Assembly (NCBI GenBank): GCA_002722455.1
Contig: PBMB01000027.1
Location: 1-40,765, forward strand
Direction: 5' to 3'
From: Chloroflexota bacterium
GTDB lineage: Bacteria; Chloroflexota; Dehalococcoidia; Lucifugimonadales; GCA-2722455
Length of the DNA: 40,765 nt
Part shown: positions 34,356 to 40,765 of the stretch, piece after piece
How the letters are laid out: each line of letters begins with the position of its first letter
Position numbering within the stretch: position 1 is the first letter of the stretch
The notes under the pieces: model-generated
The model's input: the letters and a program-made list of their open reading frames with translations, nothing else
What the model was told of the DNA's origin: nothing
Database searches by the model: none
Made by a program: the position numbers and the translations under genes

Positions 34356-35150
34356 ATGAATATCGCATTAATTGTAGAATATGATGGTACTGATTTTAAT
34401 GGGTTTCAATATCAACCTGACTCAAATACCATACAAGGTGAAATAGAAAAAGCTATAGAAAAATTTTTAAAATCCAAAATTCGAATAAGGGGAGCTGGTC
34501 GTACAGATAGCGGAGTTCATGCTAAAGCACAGATAATAACTTTTCGTACAGTTAAAAATTATTCTTTAAATGATGTAATTAATGCACTAAATTATTATTT
34601 ACCAGCAGCTATATCAGTACATGATGCGGTTATAGTTTCTGATAATTTTGACCCTAGGCATGATGCTTATAGCCGTCAGTATAGATATACTATGTATTGT
34701 GGAGATCAGGAATCTCCTCTAAATAATAGAATGGCCCTCAAAGTTCCAGTTAATTTAAATATTGAATTAATGAAAGAAGCGGTAAAAATATTTCATGGGA
34801 TACATGATTTTAAAAATTTTGGTAAAATATCTAGTAGGGGTAAGTCAGATATAACCATAAGAGAAATTTACCAGTCTGCTTTATCAGTTAAAAATGAATG
34901 GATTTTTTTTGATATTGAAGGGAATTCTTTTTTGACGCATCAGGTAAGGATGATGACTGGTGCTTTATTGAGTGTAGGGGAGGAAAAACTTACATTAGAT
35001 CATCTAAAATATATGGTTGATGGTAATTTGTTAACAAAAAGCGTTGTTAAGTTACCACCAAATGGGCTTTGTTTAATCAAAGTTCGATATCCAGATCATT
35101 TATTACGGTATAAGGAAGAACAAATTGAATATAGCGAATACAGAGCGTAA
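34356..35150 (+). CDS. truA: tRNA pseudouridine(38-40) synthase TruA
   Basis: This 264-residue enzyme isomerises uridines in the anticodon arm. The catalytic aspartate is in GAGRTDSGVHA (about 47-57). IALIVEYDGTDFNGFQ at the start and FLTHQVRMMTGALLSVG near the end are conserved. The ATG at 34356 is preferred over a TTG two codons upstream. The end overlaps rplM by 26 bp. Confidence 0.95.
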   Translation: MNIALIVEYDGTDFNGFQYQPDSNTIQGEIEKAIEKFLKSKIRIRGAGRTDSGVHAKAQIITFRTVKNYSLNDVINALNYYLPAAISVHDAVIVSDNFDPRHDAYSRQYRYTMYCGDQESPLNNRMALKVPVNLNIELMKEAVKIFHGIHDFKNFGKISSRGKSDITIREIYQSALSVKNEWIFFDIEGNSFLTHQVRMMTGALLSVGEEKLTLDHLKYMVDGNLLTKSVVKLPPNGLCLIKVRYPDHLLRYKEEQIEYSEYRA

Positions 35151-35859
35151 AACAACATCTAATGAAACATGGCACCTAATTGATGTTAGTGGCCAGAATT
35201 TAGGTAAAATAGCCTCTCATATTGCATCTATTTTACAAGGAAAGCATAATGTTAATTATGTACCATATTTAGCTATAGGTGATTTTGTTGTTGCAGTTAA
35301 CGCATCAAAATTAACTATTACAGGTAATAATAAGATGACTCAGAAAACTTATTATCGGCATAGTGGTTATCCTGGTGGTATACGTGGTGTTACATTAGAA
35401 ACGATGATGTCAAAAGATCCATCGCGTGTTTTATATTTAGCCGTTAAGGGTATGTTGCCTAAAAATAAATTAGGTAGAAAATTATTAGGTAGGTTGAAAA
35501 TTTTTGCTGATGAGAAACATACACATATTGCTCAGATCAAAGGTCTAGGAATAAATGAAGCTTTGATTGAAAATATTGAAGAAATAGATTTAATATTTGA
35601 ACCTGATAGAAAATCGACTAAAGTTAAAGCAGATAAACCGGATAAAAAATCGACAAAAATAAAAGATGCCAAAAAAGAATCTTCGGTTACTGGTAATGTT
35701 GGTGGAAACAAAACAACTATATTGCCCAAAACAGTTCAGGCTATTTTGATTAAAGAGTATGGAGAGGATGTAGATTTAACAGATGAAAAATTTGTGGGGT
35801 TACGTAATAAAACTCAAGCATCTAAATTTGTTGAAGAAAATCCTAGTAGTGCTAAATAA
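35125..35859 (+). CDS. rplM: 50S ribosomal protein L13 with long C-terminal extension
   Basis: The first 145 or so residues are L13: WHLIDVSGQNLGKIASHIA, VNASKLTITGNNKMTQKTYYRHSGYPGGI, here at about 52-80, and MLPKNKLGRKLLGRLKIF. L13 is normally 140-150 residues, but this one has 244. The extra part is first lysine/aspartate-rich (about 158-190) and then a more structured segment (LPKTVQAILIKEYGEDVDLTDEKFVGLR, about 199-226). The start is TTG at 35125 within truA after AAGGAAG. Confidence 0.93.
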   Translation: MNIANTERKTTSNETWHLIDVSGQNLGKIASHIASILQGKHNVNYVPYLAIGDFVVAVNASKLTITGNNKMTQKTYYRHSGYPGGIRGVTLETMMSKDPSRVLYLAVKGMLPKNKLGRKLLGRLKIFADEKHTHIAQIKGLGINEALIENIEEIDLIFEPDRKSTKVKADKPDKKSTKIKDAKKESSVTGNVGGNKTTILPKTVQAILIKEYGEDVDLTDEKFVGLRNKTQASKFVEENPSSAK

Positions 35860-35909
35860 TTCACGAACATAGTAAAATAGAATGATAATATATTTAAAGG
35901 GGTTATCGA

Positions 35910-36317
35910 ATGGTAGAACAAGAACGATATTTTTATGCTGTAGGTAGAAGGAAAACTTCTATTGCACGTGTAAAATTATATAAAGGTAAGGAAGGAGCTG
36001 GAGTTATTATCATTAATGGTAAACCTTTAGAAGAAGTATTTTCTTTGAAAAGTTGGCGTGATGTAGTTAATCGACCTTTTTACATTACAGATACATCAAA
36101 GTCATTTCGTGTTGTTGCTACAACAACTGGTGGAGGGGTCGTTAGTCAAGCATCTGCAATTCGTCATGGAATTTCGCGTGCTTTAGTTCTTGCTGATAAT
36201 TCACTGAGGTCTTCATTAAAGAAAGACGGGTTGTTAACTCGAGATTCTCGTGAAAAAGAGAGTAAGAAATATGGATTAAAGCGAGCTCGTAAAGCACAAC
36301 AGTGGACAAAGAGGTAA
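35910..36317 (+). CDS. rpsI: 30S ribosomal protein S9
   Basis: S9 of 135 residues has YAVGRRKTSIARVKLYKG, ISRALVLADNSLRSSLKK, and the C-terminal KKYGLKRARKAQQWTKR, whose last residues reach the P-site tRNA. The ATG at 35910 follows AAAGGGG. It is the last gene of the cluster and ends 3 bp from the end of a convergent gene, with no intrinsic terminator seen. Confidence 0.97.
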   Translation: MVEQERYFYAVGRRKTSIARVKLYKGKEGAGVIIINGKPLEEVFSLKSWRDVVNRPFYITDTSKSFRVVATTTGGGVVSQASAIRHGISRALVLADNSLRSSLKKDGLLTRDSREKESKKYGLKRARKAQQWTKR

Positions 36318-36320
36318 ATC

Positions 36321-36683
36321 CTAAATTTCAGGGAATTGTAATAATTGAATTATATTATTATCTGGATCGTTGAATGTACATATTAGACCACCCCAATGTT
36401 CTTTTTCTACTGTTCTAATAAATATAATGCCCATTTCTTTAAATCTTTGAGCTTCTTCATATATATTTGAAACTTTTAGGTTGATCATTATTCTGTAAGG
36501 ATCTTGATTTGAATCGTGAACTTTAGAATGTGTGCCAATTCCTAAACGGAAGCTATCTTTTTTAAATGATATGAAATTCGTTTTTTCAGAATATGGAATT
36601 TTATAAAGTATTTTTTTGTAAAAAGATGTTAATGTAGGAAAATTATTTGTCCATATAATGATTCCTGCAAAATTTGTAACCAT
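36321..36683 (-). CDS. VOC/glyoxalase-fold protein
   Basis: This 120-residue protein has one vicinal-oxygen-chelate unit made of two beta-alpha-beta-beta-beta halves. The second half ends in the signature FNDPDNNIIQLLQF (about 104-117), and EEAQRFKEMGI marks the helix. The family includes glyoxalases, dioxygenases and drug-binding proteins, so substrate and metal use are unknown. The end is convergent with rpsI. It is the only gene on this strand between the ribosomal genes and trxB. Confidence 0.78.
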   Translation of the reverse strand: MVTNFAGIIIWTNNFPTLTSFYKKILYKIPYSEKTNFISFKKDSFRLGIGTHSKVHDSNQDPYRIMINLKVSNIYEEAQRFKEMGIIFIRTVEKEHWGGLICTFNDPDNNIIQLLQFPEI

Positions 36684-36826
36684 TAGATATTGCTAATTTC
36701 TTTAAATTGAATTTTGTAATAGATATTATTTTAGTAAGTAATATTTTATAATACTTTTCAGAGATTATGTGTAGGAAGAGATGTGCAATATTGAGGTAAT
36801 GAAATCTCTAGAAAGGAGGGAATGTA

Positions 36827-36859
36827 TTGTTTAATTATTTAAGGGGGTGTAATCGGTAG
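36827..36859 (+). CDS. Candidate leader peptide, 10 codons
   Basis: A TTG at 36827 lies 7 bases after AGGAGG (36814-36819) and opens a frame for MFNYLRGCNR with the stop at 36857-36859. The stop overlaps the first base of the first downstream hairpin. An ATG at 36822 opens a shorter frame but is only 2 bases from the ribosome site. There is no run of a single regulatory amino acid that would tell what it senses. Confidence 0.35.
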   Translation: MFNYLRGCNR

Positions 36860-36877
36860 GTGTTCTCGGTAACACCT
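36858..36877 (+). promoter_or_regulatory. Hairpin 1 of the leader
   Basis: AGGTGTT (36858-36864) pairs with AACACCT (36871-36877) around a six-base loop CTCGGT. CCTCT within its 3' side (36875-36879) can alternatively pair with AGAGG (36884-36888) of hairpin 2, which would exclude both hairpins. Confidence 0.6.
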
Positions 36878-36882
36878 CTATA

Positions 36883-36917
36883 GAGAGGAACTTTAGTTAC
36901 TAACTAAAGTTCCTCTC
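36883..36917 (+). terminator. Strong 15-bp hairpin without a U tract
   Basis: GAGAGGAACTTTAGT (36883-36897) is perfectly complementary to ACTAAAGTTCCTCTC (36903-36917) with a five-base loop. It is the strongest hairpin seen in the window. No T-run follows on either strand, so it is not a classical intrinsic terminator, and it could stabilise or process a transcript instead. Confidence 0.5.
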
Positions 36918-36997
36918 GCTCAATTAATATTGTTGTATATTTCAATAAAACAAATTTATACGTTATAAAATTCTATAATTTTGATATAAGGGTTTTT

Positions 36998-37978
36998 GTG
37001 AATACGATTCTCAACATTAATAATCTATCAGTTGATTTTGATACAGAATATGGAATATTCCATGCGGTAGATAATGTCAGTTTTACTGTTTCTAAAGGTC
37101 AGGTAGTTGGAATTGTTGGTGAGAGTGGTTGTGGCAAAACAGTGACTACTTTGGCCATTATGCGTCTCCTAGATACTGTTGTAGGAGCATCTATTCAAGG
37201 GGAAATTTTGTTTGAAGGACAAGATTTATTATCTCTTAGGAAAAAACAGATGCATCAAATAAGAGGTAATGAAATTTCCATGATTTTTCAAGAGCCTATG
37301 ACATCCTTAAATCCAATTTTGACAATTGGTAGACAAATTACAGAAAGTTTGGAATTACATCTAAAAATGAGTAGTAAACAAGCAAAAGAAAGAGCAGCAG
37401 AGTTACTTGATTTAGTAGGATTTTCTGACCCATATCAGAAATTGAATGATTATCCGCAACAACTTAGTGGAGGTATGAGACAACGTGTAATGATAGCAAT
37501 GGCAATTAGTTGTAATCCTAAACTGATAATTGCTGATGAACCTACGACTTCTCTTGATGTAACAATACAAGCTCAGATTCTTGATTTGATTATGGATATT
37601 TGTGATAAATCGGGTGCAGCGTTGATGCTTATAACGCATAATCTTGGATTAATAGCTCGGTACGCAGAAAAGGTAATTGTGATGTATTCTGGAAATATTG
37701 TTGAAGAAGGGATCGCTAACCAGATTTATTATGATTCACATCACCCCTATACTTTAGGTTTGTTGAAAGCTGTACCACGTATAGATGGAGATATTAAGAA
37801 GCAATTGATTACTATAGAAGGAATGCCTCCAGAACAAACAGATCAGTTAATTGGATGTTCTTTTGAACCTAGATGTGTTTATTCCGTTGAAAAATGTAAA
37901 ATTAGCACCCCTAAACTCGAATCAATACAAAAACATCATTTAGCATCCTGTTGGCAATCGGCAGAATTAAAGGGATGA
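36998..37978 (+). CDS. dppD: Oligopeptide/dipeptide ABC transporter ATP-binding protein (DppD/OppD type)
   Basis: The 326-residue ATPase has Walker A GESGCGKTV (about 39-47), LSGGMRQRV signature (about 154-162), Walker B IIADEPTTSLDV, and the C-terminal oligopeptide-transporter domain with SDPYQKL-type loops and GCSFEPRCVYSVEKC. The four cysteines near the C terminus (two in this motif, one in EKC, one in ASCW) could bind an iron-sulfur cluster, as reported for some Dpp ATPases. The start is GTG at 36998 after AAGGG. dppF follows. No permease or binding protein is in the window. Confidence 0.85.
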   Translation: MNTILNINNLSVDFDTEYGIFHAVDNVSFTVSKGQVVGIVGESGCGKTVTTLAIMRLLDTVVGASIQGEILFEGQDLLSLRKKQMHQIRGNEISMIFQEPMTSLNPILTIGRQITESLELHLKMSSKQAKERAAELLDLVGFSDPYQKLNDYPQQLSGGMRQRVMIAMAISCNPKLIIADEPTTSLDVTIQAQILDLIMDICDKSGAALMLITHNLGLIARYAEKVIVMYSGNIVEEGIANQIYYDSHHPYTLGLLKAVPRIDGDIKKQLITIEGMPPEQTDQLIGCSFEPRCVYSVEKCKISTPKLESIQKHHLASCWQSAELKG

Positions 37979-38026
37979 GCTTGAAGCCTTACTAGTAATA
38001 AAGATTTTATAATTTAGATATTGACG

Positions 38027-39025
38027 ATGAATAAGATCAAAAATACAGAATATATATTAAGCGTGAAAGGGTTAAAAAAATCATTTCCAATATATGGTAG
38101 AGGTGTTTTTTTTAAAAAACACATTGGAGATATTCATGCTATTAATGATGTTGAATTTAATATTGGATATAGTGAAACATTAGGATTAGTAGGTGAAAGT
38201 GGTTCAGGTAAAACTACTTTAGGTCGGTGTTTGTTACATCTTGAAAAGTTGACGGAAGGGATTATTTCTTTTAAAGAACTAGATTTTACTAATATCAATA
38301 TTTCTCAATTGAATTCGTTACGTAAAGAAATGCAAATTGTTTTTCAAGATCCTTATGCGTCATTGAATCCAAGAATGACATGTTCACAGATAATTGGAGA
38401 ACCATTAAAAGTCCATAATATAGTATCCACTAAGGAAGAATATGAAATTCGTATTAAAGAATTATTTGATTTAGTTGGTTTAAATCACTCTATGGCAAAT
38501 AGATACCCTCATGAATTTAGTGGAGGACAAAGACAGAGACTTGGTATTGCTAGAGCATTAGCACTTAATCCAAATTTTATTGTTTGTGATGAACCTGTTT
38601 CTTCTTTAGATGTGTCAATACAAGCACAGATAATAAATTTGTTGATTGATTTACAAAGTAAATTGAATATTTCTTATTTATTTATTTCACATGATTTAGC
38701 TGTAGTACGTCAAATTAGTCATAGAGTTGCAGTGATGTATCTAGGTAAATTAGTAGAAATTGGTGATTCTGATCAAGTATATTCGAATCCCTTACATCCT
38801 TATACACAAGCTCTCTTATCTTCAATACCAATTCCTGATCCAATCAAAGAAAAAAAACGAAAAAGAATAATTTTAAAAGGAGAACCACCTCATCCTATGG
38901 ATCCCCCTAGTGGATGTGTTTTCAGGACACGTTGCCCTATAGCAGATGAAGAATGTTCTCGTATAATTCCACCAATGGTAAAACACAATGATAACCATGA
39001 GGTTGCATGTTTAAAAGTTAGTTAA
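38027..39025 (+). CDS. dppF: Oligopeptide/dipeptide ABC transporter ATP-binding protein (DppF/OppF type)
   Basis: This 332-residue partner ATPase has an N-terminal SVKGLKKSFPIYGRG, Walker A GESGSGKTT, the signature FSGGQRQRLGIARAL, Walker B FIVCDEPVSSLDVS, and the C-terminal GCVFRTRCPIADEEC. The heterodimer with DppD energises peptide or nickel uptake, but the substrate is unknown. The ATG at 38027 is preferred to a TTG at 38021. It lies 48 bp after dppD and ends 14 bp from the end of trxB on the other strand. Confidence 0.85.
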   Translation: MNKIKNTEYILSVKGLKKSFPIYGRGVFFKKHIGDIHAINDVEFNIGYSETLGLVGESGSGKTTLGRCLLHLEKLTEGIISFKELDFTNINISQLNSLRKEMQIVFQDPYASLNPRMTCSQIIGEPLKVHNIVSTKEEYEIRIKELFDLVGLNHSMANRYPHEFSGGQRQRLGIARALALNPNFIVCDEPVSSLDVSIQAQIINLLIDLQSKLNISYLFISHDLAVVRQISHRVAVMYLGKLVEIGDSDQVYSNPLHPYTQALLSSIPIPDPIKEKKRKRIILKGEPPHPMDPPSGCVFRTRCPIADEECSRIIPPMVKHNDNHEVACLKVS

Positions 39026-39039
39026 AAAATAAATTTTAA

Positions 39040-39966
39040 TTATTTTTCAGATAAATATCGTTCTACATCTATAGCAGCCATACATCCTGAGCCAGCTGCA
39101 GTAACAGCTTGTCGATAAATCCAATCCTGAACATCTCCACATGCAAAAATTCCAGGAATATTGGTTGCTGTACCCTCTTTTGTGATTATATATCCTTGAT
39201 CGTTTAGGTTAATTTTATTCGTGAAAAGGTTTGTGTTGGGTTGATGTCCGATTGCAATAAATACACCTTGTAGTTTTATAGTACTTGTTTTTTGTGTGAT
39301 TAGATTTTTCACAGTAATTCCTGTAACAGTATTTGTGGTTTGATCGGATATTTCTTCAATAACACTATTCCAGATGAAATTTATTTTTTTATTTTCTTTA
39401 GCTCTTTGTTCCATAATTTTCGATGCTCTAAGTTGATCTCTACGGTGTATTACGGTTACTTTTGAAGCAAATTTAGTTAAAAATAACGCTTCTTCCATTG
39501 CAGTATCTCCACCTCCAACAACAGCCACTTCTTGGTCACGAAAGAAAAATCCATCACATGTTGCACATGCTGATACACCTTTACCCATTAAAGCATTTTC
39601 TGATTCTAATCCAAGTAACTTAGCTGTAGCTCCAGTAGATATGATAATTGATTTTCCATAATATTTTGTTCCATTTTCTGTAGTGCATGAGAATGGTTCT
39701 TTGTTAAAATCAACTTCAATTACTTCAGATTGTATGGTTCTTGTTCCGAATCGTTCAGATTGTTTTTTGAATAATGTGACTAGTTCAGGGCCGAGGATAC
39801 CATCTGGAAACCCTGGATAGTTTTCTACATCAGTTGTTATAGTTAATTGTCCTCCAGGAGTAATACCTTCAATTAATAATGGTTTAAGATTAGCCCTCGC
39901 AGAGTATAAAGCAGCCGTATATCCAGCGACTCCTGATCCAATAATGATTGTATTTTCAATATTCAT
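39040..39966 (-). CDS. trxB: Thioredoxin reductase
   Basis: The 308-residue flavoenzyme has an FAD-binding GSGVAGYTAALYSAR (11-25), the redox pair C134-A-T-C137, the NADPH-binding VVGGGDTAMEEA and HRRDQLRAS, and the FAD end GIFACGDVQD. It is the low-molecular-weight bacterial type, which reduces thioredoxin with NADPH. The ATG at 39966 lacks a strong ribosome site. A TATAAT lies just upstream on the minus strand, so the leader would be short. Confidence 0.96.
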   Translation of the reverse strand: MNIENTIIIGSGVAGYTAALYSARANLKPLLIEGITPGGQLTITTDVENYPGFPDGILGPELVTLFKKQSERFGTRTIQSEVIEVDFNKEPFSCTTENGTKYYGKSIIISTGATAKLLGLESENALMGKGVSACATCDGFFFRDQEVAVVGGGDTAMEEALFLTKFASKVTVIHRRDQLRASKIMEQRAKENKKINFIWNSVIEEISDQTTNTVTGITVKNLITQKTSTIKLQGVFIAIGHQPNTNLFTNKINLNDQGYIITKEGTATNIPGIFACGDVQDWIYRQAVTAAGSGCMAAIDVERYLSEK

Positions 39967-40027
39967 TTTAAAGTTTTGTTAATTATATTTTCAGATTACT
40001 TAAATTCATAATACTAAGTATATATAT

Positions 40028-40765
40028 TTATCTCCCTAACCGTTTCCCCATCGATGAGTTATTGAATTGGGTCTCAAGCTTATCTCCAAGTTCAACCCAA
40101 GCAGCATCAGGCGTATTTGACAATGTAGTAGGACTGTTAATGAAGCCCTGTAATTCATCATTTGCTATATCAAATGCAACTCTAATTTCTTCACGGGTTT
40201 GACCTGATACTACAGCAGAATTATGGATTAAAGCGACAACCATTAAATCATGAGGAGCCCAGTGACCAGCCTGGTTATTTGGTGGCCCCATGCTAGTCTT
40301 ATCAACTCCAGAATGCCAAAGACCCATAGCATGTCCAAACTCATGGGTTAACGTATGTCTGGATCCAGATTGCTGATCTGATACACGAATGAAACCCCAC
40401 CCTGTCGTAAGATTACCTGAACCCCACTGATCCGAAAATCCACCAGATGGACCGGACGTATTGCAATACTGGTCAATAGTCTCATTTATGAGCTCAGTGC
40501 ATGAAAGCAAATGTATCGGCAACGTGACTTCTGAAATGTTATTTGCCCAAGCTATATCTAAACTAGGAGCTATGACTGCTAGAACTTCAATATAATCACG
40601 CATTGTTTCATAATCATCGGATTTGACGTCTCCAAAAAGAGCAACCCTTAGAGTGCTCGGGGGCTTCTTTACAAAATAACCTTCAGTATTATTTACACGG
40701 ACTTTTCCATAATTATCGTCATAGTTACTCTGCGATGTAGCTAAGAATAAACCTTGAGCTGTAGA
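40028..40765 (-). CDS. Metzincin-like zinc metalloprotease, 5' end outside the window
   Basis: The reading frame is open to the right edge with no stop, giving 245 residues without a proper start; the ATG at 40603 is internal. HEFGHAMGLWH, read on the minus strand with its first His at 40343-40345 and last His at 40313-40315, is the metzincin zinc-binding motif HExxHxxGxxH. TSMGPP eight residues later supplies a possible Met-turn, closer than in typical metzincins. Cysteines in SCTEL and QYCNTS suggest an exported protein. No signal peptide can be checked because the N terminus is missing. G+C is about 47-48% in two lines counted, well above trxB and the ribosomal genes. Family (matrixin-like or another metzincin) is undecided. 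Confidence 0.7.
   Translation of the reverse strand, partial: STAQGLFLATSQSNYDDNYGKVRVNNTEGYFVKKPPSTLRVALFGDVKSDDYETMRDYIEVLAVIAPSLDIAWANNISEVTLPIHLLSCTELINETIDQYCNTSGPSGGFSDQWGSGNLTTGWGFIRVSDQQSGSRHTLTHEFGHAMGLWHSGVDKTSMGPPNNQAGHWAPHDLMVVALIHNSAVVSGQTREEIRVAFDIANDELQGFINSPTTLSNTPDAAWVELGDKLETQFNNSSMGKRLGR

Larger units (their letters stand above)
36759..36917 (+). ncRNA. Candidate structured leader RNA or small ncRNA upstream of dppD
   Basis: This fills most of a 314-bp gap. TATAAT at 36747-36752 would start a transcript near 36759. AGAGATT (36760-36766) can pair with AATCTCT (36803-36809). A strong Shine-Dalgarno GAAAGGAGGG follows at 36811-36820, then a 10-codon ORF, then two hairpins at 36858-36877 and 36883-36917. 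No family of known riboswitch or leader is recognised. It could be an attenuator-like leader of dppDF, an independent small RNA, or a chance arrangement. Confidence 0.4.

Noticed and set aside
36883..36917. Intrinsic terminator of the ribosomal cluster
   Set aside because: The hairpin is strong but has no T-run on either strand and lies beyond a convergent gene, so it is reported as an unexplained hairpin.
1..40765. CRISPR arrays, insertion sequences, prophage or integrase genes
   Set aside because: No spaced direct repeats, transposase motifs or integrase motifs were seen. The only repeats are the in-frame ones in rpsQ and rplE.

Overview
This window is AT-rich (about one third G+C through most of its length), gene-dense bacterial DNA. 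It probably comes from a marine Chloroflexota lineage (SAR202/Dehalococcoidia-like). The main clues are the gene order of the long ribosomal-protein cluster and an insertion near the N terminus of S12 that I associate with Chloroflexota. I could run no tree, so the taxon is an inference. Many genes start with GTG or TTG.

Left part (1-11,189). A phytanoyl-CoA dioxygenase-like gene of clearly higher G+C sits at the edge. Next comes an eight-gene set that matches the N-methylglutamate (NMG) pathway for monomethylamine: mgsA-mgsB-mgsC (glutamate-synthase-like NMG synthase), gmaS (gamma-glutamylmethylamide synthetase) and mgdB-mgdC-mgdD-mgdA (NMG dehydrogenase, homologous to heterotetrameric sarcosine oxidase). 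In the known pathway GmaS couples methylamine to glutamate, MgsABC turns the product into N-methylglutamate, and MgdABCD oxidises that back to glutamate, releasing a C1 unit to tetrahydrofolate or formaldehyde. A YaaA-type peroxide-protection gene follows mgdA after 2 bp.

Middle-left (11,374-14,748). Two small ABC-2 type exporters, each one ATPase plus one permease, face each other tail to tail. A tRNA-Asp(GTC) gene follows.

Centre (14,780-36,317). A perfect-consensus sigma-70-type promoter leads into one unbroken str-S10-spc-alpha-L13/S9 cluster: rpsL, rpsG, fusA, rpsJ, rplCDWB, rpsS, rplV, rpsC, rplP, rpmC, rpsQ, rplNXE, rpsH, rplFR, rpsE, rpmD, rplO, secY, adk, map, infA, rpmJ, rpsM, rpsK, a six-helix membrane protein, rpsD, rpoA, rplQ, truA, rplM, rpsI. 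Oddities are the absence of rpsN and tuf, a foreign-looking membrane protein between rpsK and rpsD, low-complexity extensions on S17, L5 and L13, and loss of a predicted zinc ligand in L36.

Right part (36,321-40,765). A VOC/glyoxalase-fold protein converges on rpsI. A 314-bp gap holds a candidate structured leader: a 10-codon ORF with a strong Shine-Dalgarno sequence followed by two hairpins. Two oligopeptide-transporter ATPases (DppD/DppF type), thioredoxin reductase, and the 5'-truncated end of a metzincin-like zinc protease with higher G+C follow. I saw no CRISPR array, insertion sequence or rRNA gene.
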